Shown here one piece after another: positions 56,220 through 64,000 of a stretch of DNA of 64,000 bases. The stretch spans positions 1-64,000 of the forward strand of contig MJAN01000010.1 in assembly GCA_001875255.1 (NCBI GenBank), written 5' to 3'. The stretch's first letter is position 1; every line of letters begins with the position of its first letter. The notes beneath the pieces are model-generated. The model ran no database searches. It was not told where the DNA came from and saw nothing but the letters and a program-made list of their open reading frames with translations. This stretch comes from Candidatus Sabulitectum silens (lineage in GTDB: Bacteria; Fermentibacterota; Fermentibacteria; Fermentibacterales; JCC-6). Both the position numbers and the translations under genes were made by a program.

Positions 56220-58382
56220 CTAGTCGAGGTCCGACGGATGAGCTTTTTCCTTTAGTACAGGTATTGGAACATAACCGGTGAGAAGGGTCTTGGGCTCGTC
56301 AAATCCGAAATTTATACACAGTTCCCATCGCTTCCCCGCTTCTTTGCCCCTATTACGACCCCCTTGCCATATCTGGGGTGCTTGACCAGATTGCCCTTTC
56401 TGTACCCGACACCGGAGGGCACCGGCGGCGGCGAGGGAACCGGGACACCGGGAGATGTATCCTCCACCTCGGGGGTCTCCTTCTGTCCCGTGGCTATTTC
56501 CGGCAGGAACGGCTGGGTCCCAGGGGGAAGCCTCCCGGTCTGGGTCTCTGGCTGCACCATGTGAGGCACAGCTTCCTTCTGGCCCTGGTCATTCCCACAT
56601 AGAGCAGCCTTCTCTCCTCCTCGAGGTCCTTGGGGGAATACTCCTGGGCCCTTATGAAGGGAAGCATCCCCTCTTCCAGGCCGGATACGAAAACACAGTC
56701 GAACTCCAGTCCCTTGGCGCTGTGAAGGGTCATGAGAACCAGCCTGTCGTCCCCGGTCCAGGTGTCTGAACTGGAGAGAAGGCTCTGCTCAGCAAGAAAG
56801 CCGGGCAGACCACCATCGGGCTCCTGCCGTCGTACTCCGCGGCGTACCTTCTGAACTCCTGTATGTTCTGAAGCCTGCTCTCGTCGGCTATCTCACCGGA
56901 GGAATAGAGGTCGGCTAGTCCGGTGAAGTCTATCACCCTGTCCACAATGTCGCTTGCTGTGTCCCCCTTCGCAACGCCGTCCATGCAGTGCCTCAGGTTC
57001 CTGCCCAGCTTCTCAAGGGCGGATTGCCCCCTTGAGGATATGCCCTGTATGGAAGAACACTTCTCCAGGGCGGATACGATGTCGGTACCGTGCTCCTCGG
57101 CCCAGCGGAAGAAAGCGCTCTGTCCCTTGTCCCCCACACCCCTTGTGGGCTTGTTCACAACCCTTCTGAAACTGGCGGCGTCAACGGGGTTCACTATCAT
57201 TCTGAGGTAGGCCACGATGTCCTTTATCTCCGCCCTTTCAAAGAAACGTACTGTGCCCACCACTTCGTAGGGTATCTGCATCCGTCTGCACATTGTCTCC
57301 AGGGGCCGGGACTGGGCGTTGGTCCTGAAAAGGACCGCGATCTCCTTCCAGGGGGTGCCGTCGGCGGCGGTTTCCCTGGCTGATGACAGGATGAAGTGGC
57401 TTCGTCCTCGGGGGTGAGTGTGTTGTGTATCTTCACCCGGTCACCCCTGCCCAGCACCGGGATCAGGGTCTTGCCGTGCCTGTCACGGTTGTGGCTCACG
57501 AGGCATGACGCCGCGGTAAGGATGTTCCCGGTGGATCTGTAATTGGTTTCCAGCCTTATGGTGTGGGCTCCTGCGAACTCGGTGGGAAACCTCAGTATGT
57601 TCTCCACCCGGGCACCCCTCCATCCGTAGATGGACTGGTCATCGTCCCCCACCACCGTGACCACTGTGTTCTCCCCGGTGAATTCCTTCAGTATCTCATT
57701 CTGCACACGGTTGGTGTCCTGGTACTCATCCACCAGTATCCTTGTGAACATATTGCGGTAGTATTTCCTTATGTCATTATTATGACGGATCGCCGCCAGG
57801 ACTTCTGTCAATAAGTCGTCGAAGTCAAAGGCACCGGATTTCCTCAGCTCCTTCTGGTATCCGTCGTAGAGCATGGCCAGGGATTCCATGTAGGGCGATG
57901 TGGCCGTGGAAAGGGCTTCCTCCGGCGTCAGAAGGTCGTTCTTGCTGTTTGATATGAACCCCTTTGCAGCCGATGGAGTGATCTTCACCGGAAGTGAGAT
58001 GGATTTCATGAGTCGCCTGATCAGTGTTTTCTGATCGTCGCCGTCGAATATCGAGAAGTTCTCCGGATGCCCCAGGGCCCTGGCTTCACGGCGGAGCATC
58101 CAGGCGCATATGCCGTGGAAGGTTCCCATGCGGAGCCGGATGTTGGATGCCCCCAGCTGCCCCTGAACCCTTTCCCGCATCTCCCCGGCGGCCTTGTTGG
58201 TGAAGGTCATGGCAAGAATCTCCCAGGGTTTCGCTATGCCGGTGTCAATAATCCACGCGATCTTTGAAGTAAGGACCCTGGTTTTCCGCTGCCGGCCCCG
58301 GCCAGAACAAGTAGATGACCGCTATTGTATTGTACTGCTTCCTTTTGAGCTTCGTTTAACGAATGATGTTATTTTCTGGCAC
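56220..58382 (-). CDS. pcrA: UvrD/PcrA-type DNA helicase
   Basis: About 720 residues, the usual length. Motifs read in order: LNEAQKEAV, Walker A in [63 protein letters not shown], and [10 protein letters not shown]. The end carries [10 protein letters not shown] and finishes HPSDLD at TAG 56220. At least six bases are missing (about 58345, 58285, 57400, 56815, 56590, 56350). The start is inferred as GTG 58382 (MPENNIIR). This lies within the sigma-54 promoter on the opposite strand, so the start is less certain than the gene. Confidence 0.9.
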
Positions 58383-58391
58383 GGTATTTGC
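58377..58391 (+). promoter_or_regulatory. Sigma-54 promoter of microprotein cassette 1
   Basis: TGGCACG, four bases, TTGC, then T: every invariant position of the -24/-12 consensus is met, and so are the flanking preferences. The same 26-base stretch recurs before cassette 2. The transcription start would be near 58403, about 39 bases before the microprotein ATG. No activator-binding gene of the NtrC type is in the window. Confidence 0.85.
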
Positions 58392-58441
58392 TTCCTGTAT
58401 TCGTGTTTGAGTTTCACGTTGTGGGCGAAAGGACTTAAAGG

Positions 58442-58531
58442 ATGCACAAACCCGGATTCATGAGCTGGCTGACGCTGTCGATAGGAATCGCAGTACTGCC
58501 GCTCCTCATGCTCATAGCCTGGCCGGCCTGA
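58442..58531 (+). CDS. Microprotein 1: 29-residue single-span membrane peptide
   Basis: MHKPGFMSWLTLSIGI continues AVLPLLMLIAWPA. A short basic, Pro-Gly head leads into one hydrophobic span and ends with WPA. GAAAGGA stands about ten bases before the ATG. The peptide aligns without gaps to microprotein 2 (16 of 29 residues identical, most changes conservative), which strongly suggests that it is translated. Its own promoter and terminator enclose it. It has no database name I can give. A role as small regulator of a membrane complex, signal or toxin-like peptide is open. Confidence 0.75.
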   Translation: MHKPGFMSWLTLSIGIAVLPLLMLIAWPA

Positions 58532-58591
58532 ACCCCTCCCGGGCCCGCCACCGAGCATGAGAGTTTCGCCCATCCTATCCGGGTTACAATA

Positions 58592-58631
58592 CGGGCAATC
58601 GGTCGACCCCTCCGATTGCCCGTCCTCTTTT
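58592..58631 (+). terminator. Terminator of microprotein cassette 1
   Basis: CGGGCAATCGG (58592-58602) pairs perfectly with CCGATTGCCCG (58612-58622) around a nine-base loop, followed by TCCTCTTTT. This is a standard factor-independent terminator. The stem differs from that of cassette 2 by changes that keep the pairing. Confidence 0.85.
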
Positions 58632-58805
58632 CATATATAATTTCAATCCTGTCTGCGATCCCTGACCACCTGTCAATAAAAAGTTTCTTCATCAGCTTCA
58701 GACGCCCCATTTGCCCCGCCCCTTGAGACTCCACGACTTTAGATGCACGCTTATGTTCATGTATTTCAACAATTTCCAGTTCATCAATAAAACTCTGTCT
58801 GTCTC

Positions 58806-58820
58806 TGGCACGGTATTTGC
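58806..58820 (+). promoter_or_regulatory. Sigma-54 promoter of microprotein cassette 2
   Basis: Identical to the first: TGGCACG, GTAT, TTGC, T. It lies 429 bases downstream of the first copy. The start of transcription would be near 58832, about 41 bases before the ATG. The 170 bases before it (58632-58805) are A+T-rich and hold no gene I can support; they may carry activator sites. Confidence 0.85.
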
Positions 58821-58872
58821 TTCCTGTATAAATCGTTCGAGTGTCGCGGTTTTCAACGAGAGGACAGAGAGA

Positions 58873-58962
58873 ATGTACAGACCCGGATTAAGAAGCTGGC
58901 TGCTGCTCTCCTTCGCAATCGCGTCGCTGCCGGTATTCATCCTTGTAGCCTGGCCGGTCTGA
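58873..58962 (+). CDS. Microprotein 2: 29-residue single-span membrane peptide
   Basis: MYRPGLRSWLLLSFAI continues ASLPVFILVAWPV. Same length as microprotein 1, same head (M-aromatic/basic-basic-P-G), the SWL, LP and AWP motifs at equal positions. A longer frame starts at 58711, but cassette 1 has no matching extension and the promoter would then lie inside the gene, so ATG 58873 is chosen. AGGA precedes it. Together the two are tandem paralogues under the same control. Confidence 0.75.
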   Translation: MYRPGLRSWLLLSFAIASLPVFILVAWPV

Positions 58963-59023
58963 TCCCCCTCCCGGACCCGCCAGCAGGGATGAAATAGTCA
59001 CCCATCCGATCCGGGTTGCAATA

Positions 59024-59060
59024 CGGGCAGTCGGCCTACCCCTCCGGCTGCCCGTTCCTT
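59024..59060 (+). terminator. Terminator of microprotein cassette 2, shared with convergent deoC
   Basis: CGGGCAGTCGG (59024-59034) pairs with CCGGCTGCCCG (59044-59054) around a nine-base loop, followed by TTCCTT. One pair is a G-T wobble. The deoC stop is only a few bases away on the other strand, so the hairpin may end both transcripts. Confidence 0.75.
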
Positions 59061-59713
59061 ATCGGGGCTGAACCGTGCTATTGCCATCTACTATTGCAAT
59101 GCCGCTGCTGGTCCCTATTCGAGAGGCTCCGGCCTCTATCATTTTAAGGGCGTCCGCCCTTGTCCTTATTCCGCCGGAGGCTTTACCCCGGCCCTGTCCC
59201 CCACCGTTTCCCGCATGAGCCTTACATCGGGAACGGTTGCGCCGCCCCGGGCGAAGCCGGTGCTGGTCTTTACGAAGGCAGCCCCGGCATCAATGGAAAT
59301 GGAGCAGGCGGTTACTTTTTCCTGCTGTGAAAGCAGGCAGGTTTCCAGTATTACCTTCACCGGTGTTCCCGGAACAGCCTTTACAACCTCCTGTACACAC
59401 CGGTAAACGCCTCTGTGATCCCCGGCTCTCAGAAGGCCCAGGGGGATTACCATGTCGATCTCGGAAGCCCCCCTGGACACCGCCCATTCCGCTTCCCGGG
59501 GGGTGAGGGGTGTGGCCCCCAGGGGGAAACCGGCAACGGAGCAGACAAGGGGTCCCCTTCCATGGAGGATATCGAAGCACAGGGAACCCACACAGGGTTC
59601 ACACAAACGGAAAAGAAGCTGTAGTCAATGGCCTCCCGGCAGAGCCCGTCTATCATGGATGGTGTCGCGTCGGGCTTCAGAAGGGTGTGATCAATATATC
59701 CGGCCAGATCCAT
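59059..59713 (-). CDS. deoC: Deoxyribose-phosphate aldolase
   Basis: About 218 residues. The enzyme cleaves 2-deoxyribose 5-phosphate to acetaldehyde and glyceraldehyde 3-phosphate. Recognised stretches are [43 protein letters not shown] and FVKTSTGF with the Schiff-base Lys. After a missing base near 59170 the end reads [20 protein letters not shown] and IGTSSG. A second missing base lies near 59620. The start overlaps the end of the COG3014-like gene by 23 bases. Confidence 0.92.
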
Positions 59714-61016
59714 AGCCTATGTCCTCCCTGAGAAAAACCAGTGTTATCTCCCCGGGCACCACGGTAACCGGTTCATGGCTGAATGTCCTGCCGTTGACGG
59801 TGACGGAAACCGGCCAGGTGCCGGCTGGAACGGTGAGCCTGGCCATCTGTATCTGTGCCGGCAGGGTGAGCCAGGCCCGGAGATCAGCCCGTTCGGTTAC
59901 AGCGCCTACAATGCTCAGTATGAGACCCACGCCTGAACTCAGGGTACTGTTACCGGTGAGTTCTTCTGTGAGGTCCTCTCCCAGTTCGGAAGCGCCGGAC
60001 TTCACCGCAAGCCTTGCGGCTGCCCGAAGGACATTCCTTGCGGCGTGGTCCTCAAGGTTCTTCCTGGCAATTCCGTTCATGTCCTGCACCAGGAAAAGCC
60101 GGGCTTCACCGCCGGCGGCTGAAAGGGTTCCGGTGACAGACCGCCGGGTGAACATTGGAATCACCGGAAGGGCCAGTCTGTAGACCCTGTCCTCGGAATG
60201 TACCGCGAAGTCCCGTTCTTCCCTTCGGGCTATACTTCCAAGCTCCACCACTGCCACTATCTCGCCCTGTTCACCGCTTCGGGGGTTTCTGGAATAGTCA
60301 ATATCAGGCCAGAGACGCTGAAACTCGCTGAGGAGGCCGTCGAATCCGTTGTAGTCCGCCAGGCGCATTGCGTCGGCCCGGAGCTGAACCGGGGTGGGAA
60401 GGCCGTACTGGCCGGCGTAGACCGAGTCGTATGTGGCCATGGCCAGCCTGTAGCTCACCAGTGCGTCGTCGTAGTCGTGGTCCATCTCGTAGAGGACACC
60501 CATGAAGTACCGTACAAAGGCATCGTCGGTGTATCGGTTGGGGTTCTCGCCGTAGTGGGAATTGATCTCCTTCAGCTTCTCGTTCACCCTCCTGGCCTCT
60601 ACGGCGGCGCTTTCAATGTTCCCGGATGCGGCGAAACTGGCGGCCAGACAGTAGTTTATGAACACCTTCTCGTAGTCGGCCCCCCTGAAATCCAGCGCAA
60701 GGTCGCTGGTTATCATGGAAGCCGCCTGCTGGCCGATGTCCGTTCCCCTCTGGAGGTCGCTGAGCCCGTCGGCCCGAAGCAGAGCTGCCTGGGCTGTGTC
60801 ATGAAGACCCGCGTACCTGGCCAGATTCCCGAGTTCCATGAGATAGAGAAGCCTGTCCTTCCCGGTGCTGTCGGGAAACACATGCCTCAGCCTCTCCATT
60901 GCCCGTACCGGCTGGCCCATGCCGAGGTCGTTTATCACCGGACGCATGGTGCCGGTGTAGGAGGAGGCGCAGGCCAGGAGAAGAAGGGCCCAGAAGAAAA
61001 GGAGGGCGTTCCTCAC
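59691..61016 (-). CDS. COG3014-like lipoprotein with TPR-type repeats
   Basis: 441 residues, intact, GTG start. The signal peptide ends in a lipobox ([13 protein letters not shown]). Helical repeats follow ([58 protein letters not shown]). The end is beta-rich ([18 protein letters not shown]). This layout matches COG3014, usually found beside an LpoB-like gene, as here: lpoB ends two bases before. Both probably act at the outer membrane on envelope synthesis. Exact role unknown. Confidence 0.75.
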   Translation of the reverse strand: MRNALLFFWALLLLACASSYTGTMRPVINDLGMGQPVRAMERLRHVFPDSTGKDRLLYLMELGNLARYAGLHDTAQAALLRADGLSDLQRGTDIGQQAASMITSDLALDFRGADYEKVFINYCLAASFAASGNIESAAVEARRVNEKLKEINSHYGENPNRYTDDAFVRYFMGVLYEMDHDYDDALVSYRLAMATYDSVYAGQYGLPTPVQLRADAMRLADYNGFDGLLSEFQRLWPDIDYSRNPRSGEQGEIVAVVELGSIARREERDFAVHSEDRVYRLALPVIPMFTRRSVTGTLSAAGGEARLFLVQDMNGIARKNLEDHAARNVLRAAARLAVKSGASELGEDLTEELTGNSTLSSGVGLILSIVGAVTERADLRAWLTLPAQIQMARLTVPAGTWPVSVTVNGRTFSHEPVTVVPGEITLVFLREDIGYGSGRIY

Positions 61017-61017
61017 C

Positions 61018-61606
61018 CTACCACTCGATCATTTTCTTTATCTCGGTGGAACCCATCCATACCTTGAGGGCGCTTTCCACATCGATGAGTTCGATGTTGA
61101 TCTGGTAATAGACCGCCCGGGTGCTGCCCTCCTGGTCCTCTATGGAGTTCACCGTTCCGGTCATCACATAGTCGGCGCCAACCTCTCTGCCGAACTGGGC
61201 GGCACTTTCAGGGGAGGCGAAATGGACTGGTCCCTTCTTTCATCCCTGACTTCATCCCTCTCCCTGCCCCCTGAGGCTATCCTGAAACGGCCGGAGTTCA
61301 GCAGGGACCTCTCTATCTCGGACATGAAACATCCACATTGATGTGTTCGGTGCTCTGGTTCCTGACTCCGCCCACCAGGACCACAGGCGGCCCTGTTTCA
61401 GTTCTGCCGTCCACCACACGGGCCCCGGCGACCCAACGGCCCTCAAGACACTGCTCAACGATGGACTGGGCCACTAACCTGGCGTCGGTGTCGTTCCACC
61501 TGCCGCTTAGGTCCGTAACGGTGTCGGTATCGGTGCGGGTTACCTCCCGGCCGCCGCAGCCTGCCAGAAAAAGAATAGCCAGAGCGGCTATGAATACAGT
61601 TTTCAT
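61018..61606 (-). CDS. LpoB-like lipoprotein (penicillin-binding protein activator family)
   Basis: About 195 residues. Signal peptide with lipobox (ALAILFLAGCGG). Family stretches are LSGRWNDTDARLVAQSIVEQ, VGGVRNQSTEHINVDV, SEIERSLLNSGRFRIASGG, GADYVMTGTVNSIEDQEG, and IELIDVESALKVWMGSTEIK. Bases are missing near 61325 and 61215. LpoB reaches through the peptidoglycan to stimulate PBP1B in enteric bacteria; the same role here is inferred from the family. Its start overlaps the stop of the SUMF1-like gene. Confidence 0.82.
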
Positions 61607-62421
61607 ACTGATGTCTCCTCTCGTGAACTACCTTGGAACCTCGATGGCCCCCTGAAAAGAACATTGAAATAACCGTTTCCCCTGTTGACCGCTGATATGC
61701 CAGGCTCGGGAGCCGGCTTGAAAATACTCATGTAAACCGCCGAGGAGGGTGGTGCGGTGTCATTGGGGTTGCCGCTGTGAACCGTACCGGTAAACTCCCA
61801 CATGATTCTCTCCCGGGCGGTGCTGTAGCCTGCGAACATTGCCTGTGTGCCCAGGGTTCCAAGCATTTCGCCCATGGAGGACACAAGGTGTGAAGAATAC
61901 CCGGACATGGCCTCGAATACATCCCTGGGAACCACAACTCCCGCTTCCTGGGCAGCTAGCATCTCCGCCAGGGTGGGAAGCCTTTTGCCCCTCTGGGAGA
62001 GGTAGGACTGGGCGCCGTTCCAGGTAACTGAAGCCGCGGGACTGTCAAGCATCTGTGAGGGAACCGTAAGGCCCCCGCTCTGGTCGCCCATAAAGGGTGT
62101 GAAAGCAAGGAACTCCATGGCGTCGCCCGAGCCTCCGGTTATTATCACTCCAAGGTCTCCGGTTCCGAAACCGGAGGAGTTGATCCAGGTGACAAGACCA
62201 CGGTAGGAGACCGGCTCGGAATCTATGAAGAAACCGGATACCTGAACCGACTCACCTTCTATATCGACAGTGGTTCCGGGAACGTAGACCATACCCTGGG
62301 GAGGTTCGGGAAGATGACAGACGGAGCAGTAGGTACCGTCGTTTTCCGCAGCGCATTCGGGACACTCCCAGGACAATGCGGACAGAACTATGAACAGAAC
62401 GGGCAGAAGAATGATTCTCAT
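61603..62421 (-). CDS. Exported SUMF1/formylglycine-generating-like protein with zinc ribbon
   Basis: 272 residues, intact. A signal peptide (MRIILLPVLFIVLSALSW) is followed by a small zinc-ribbon-like CPECAAENDGTYCSVCHLPE. The main domain has the SUMF1 layout: MVYVPGTTVDIEGESVQVSG, FFIDSEPVSYRGLVTWI, and SVTWNGAQSYLSQRGKRLPT. The catalytic Cys pair of true formylglycine-generating enzymes is not seen, so it is probably a binding variant. It is first in the unit with lpoB and the COG3014-like gene. Confidence 0.7.
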   Translation of the reverse strand: MRIILLPVLFIVLSALSWECPECAAENDGTYCSVCHLPEPPQGMVYVPGTTVDIEGESVQVSGFFIDSEPVSYRGLVTWINSSGFGTGDLGVIITGGSGDAMEFLAFTPFMGDQSGGLTVPSQMLDSPAASVTWNGAQSYLSQRGKRLPTLAEMLAAQEAGVVVPRDVFEAMSGYSSHLVSSMGEMLGTLGTQAMFAGYSTARERIMWEFTGTVHSGNPNDTAPPSSAVYMSIFKPAPEPGISAVNRGNGYFNVLFRGPSRFQGSSREETSV

Positions 62422-62441
62422 ACCTGTGGCTAACCTCCCTG

Positions 62442-64000
62442 TTAGAATTCCGTTGACAATGTGAAGTAGTATTCAGGTTTCTGGCTTATTCCCGCAAGGT
62501 CGGTCCGCCAGGCGATATCGGTTTTCAATACGAAGTACCCTATATTCAGCCTGAACCCTGTTCCTATGGACATCTTGATGTCCTCCAGCCTGTATCCTCC
62601 GCTGCCCCTTGCGCCTTTGAATGTGGACAGGTCGTCGGAGACGAAGCCCAGGTCGGTGAATATCACTCCCCTGCCCCGTGTGAGTGTTATGGGAATGGGG
62701 GCGGCAAGGCTGAGATAGTTCAGCACCGGATAACGGAGCTCCACGGAAGCCACTCCGTATCGGGTTCCGTTAAGTGAGACATAGTCCCAGCCCCGGAGCA
62801 TGTCGGCGTAACTGGTGTAGAACTGGTAGAGGTCTCCCACCCCTCCACATCCCCGGTGCTCCTTCTGTGGGGAAGGGCTCCACCCAGGAAGAACCGCTGG
62901 GGATCCTCCCCGAAGCTCATTCCACCGGCAAGCCTGGTTGCCAGTGTCACCTCGGAGGAAACCCAGGTGTATTCCCTGAGGTCGAACATTCCGGTGAAGT
63001 ACTGGGAATTGTCCCAAAGACCCGGGGCGTAGTCGAAATCGATGCTCATGCGGCTTCCCACCCGGGGACCGACAGCGCCCCAGAGAGCGTTGTCGTAGAC
63101 CAGGTTCGCCCCCAGGGAGAAGATGTTCTCCCTGAAGAGAAGGTCGTTGGACCACAGGCCCTCACGGGAAACCCGCCTGTAGCTGGCGGAAAGACCGGCT
63201 CTGACGGCCTTGGTGAATGGGTAATAGGCACCCAGACCTGATCCCAGGTTGATGTCCCTCACATAGTCGCGGTTGCCTGCATTGTCTTCAAAGACATACC
63301 TTGAAGCGAAACGGTAAACGGAACCACCGGTCTGCACCCTGTGACCCAGGTTGCTGTACATCACTGCCACATCCATGTCGTTGACCTGGCCGCTGAAGTC
63401 CGCCAGTATGCCCATTTTGTGAAGGGCAAGGACATCGCTGAATATGAAATAGGAGCTTCCGGTAAGACCGGCGTAGGAATCGAACCCGGCGTTGGCGCTG
63501 ACCTGATCCAGGGAGAAGGCCGGCTGGTAGGGAGCAATGCGCCAGTGCCCCGTTTCGAAGTAAACGCTGTCTTCTTCACCGTAATAGTCCCTCCCCGCCG
63601 CACACAGATGAAGGGAATCGGGGCCTTCGGCCCGTCTGGAGGTAAGGTCGTGGGAGATGTAGAGGCCCGATCCGCTCCAGTCCGATGACTGGAACAGGGC
63701 CACTCCGGAGGAATCCGCCCAGCTTGGATAACCCGGGGTCATGTAGAGATCGGTGAGCTTCACCGCGGCGGTGGTGTCGGTTTTCAGCAGATAGAAATCC
63801 GGCTGGCCCTGCTCAGAGGAGATGAAGACCAGGCCTTCAGGGGTTTCCACCGGAGTGGATATGTCCTCCAGACATGTATGTACAGTGTCGGCGGAGCCAT
63901 CGGTTCCAAGGAGGAGGATGGATCTGATACCAAGGGAGGGATCCTCGGAGACGCACCAGATGCCGCTTTCTCCCCACCAGAGGTCGAACTCTCCCTGGTT
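62442..64000 (-). CDS. Outer-membrane protein with PD40-like propeller and C-terminal beta-barrel, 5' end outside window
   Basis: At least 519 residues are visible, and the start is off the window. The N-terminal part looks like TolB/PD40 propeller blades (FDLWWGESGIWCVSEDPSLG, GLVFISSEQGQPDFYLLKTD, PSWADSSGVALFQSSDWSG). From about 63550 down alternating strands form a barrel like the Omp85/D15 surface-antigen barrel (SRMSIDFDYAPGLWDNSQYF, RFFLGGALPHR, ASVELRYPVL) and the last residue is Phe (YFTLSTEF), as barrel insertion needs. One or two bases are missing near 62850. Confidence 0.72.

Noticed and set aside
58435..58940. Minus-strand open frames across the microprotein cassettes
   Set aside because: They have no ribosome site or recognisable content, and the plus-strand units carry promoter, frame and terminator in order.

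Overview
The window looks like a chromosomal stretch of an uncultivated Gram-negative bacterium of the FCB type (Bacteroidetes, Fibrobacteres and candidate phyla near them). The signs are a type IX-like C-terminal sorting domain on a secreted subtilase, a PUR-alpha/DUF3276 protein, an LpoB plus COG3014 lipoprotein operon, outer-membrane beta-barrels and many lipoproteins. G+C is high, Shine-Dalgarno sequences of the GGAGG type are clear, and TTG and GTG starts are common. I cannot place the phylum from the sequence alone. I found no insertion sequence, prophage or CRISPR array.

About seventy single-base gaps break otherwise ordinary genes. Wherever I followed the reading frame, the step had the sign expected from a missing base. 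I therefore read these as consensus deletions in the assembly and describe each broken gene as one gene across its pieces, not as a pseudogene.

Layout: 1-4.3 kb, two secreted subtilases around a cation/H+ antiporter with a folded leader. 4.4-10 kb, mazG-lpd, then a TPR protein with tldD/tldE. 10-17.3 kb (minus strand), ptsN, zinc ribbon, guaB, pseudokinase, carD, hflX, an unknown gene and a flippase-like protein. 17.3-25.6 kb (plus strand), a degenerate sensor kinase, queA, an RDD-like protein, tgt, rlmD and a Wzi-like barrel. 25.7-29.7 kb, a molybdenum cofactor operon headed by a MobB-ModE fusion. 29.7-39.5 kb, an M16 protease, small membrane proteins, YgiQ, PUR, TauE/SafE, two GNAT genes, a large membrane protein (copy A) and a glycosyltransferase. 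39.5-45.7 kb, tRNA-Phe, rubredoxin, a MutL-like ASKHA protein with a barrel-sandwich partner, an ABC exporter and small lipoproteins. 45.8-52.8 kb, a degenerate EAL-CBS-GGDEF protein, a beta-propeller lipoprotein and a four-gene membrane cluster that includes copy B. 52.8-58.4 kb, serA, split transketolase, transaldolase and PcrA helicase. 58.4-59.1 kb, two tandem cassettes described below. 59.1-64 kb, deoC, envelope lipoproteins and an outer-membrane protein cut by the window edge.

The most striking find is at 58377-59063: two tandem cassettes, each with a full-consensus sigma-54 promoter, a 29-codon single-span membrane microprotein and a perfect hairpin terminator. The stems of the two terminators differ by compensating changes. 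The second candidate system is the four-gene membrane cluster at 49117-52812, whose first gene has a highly conserved second copy at 37181-38328.
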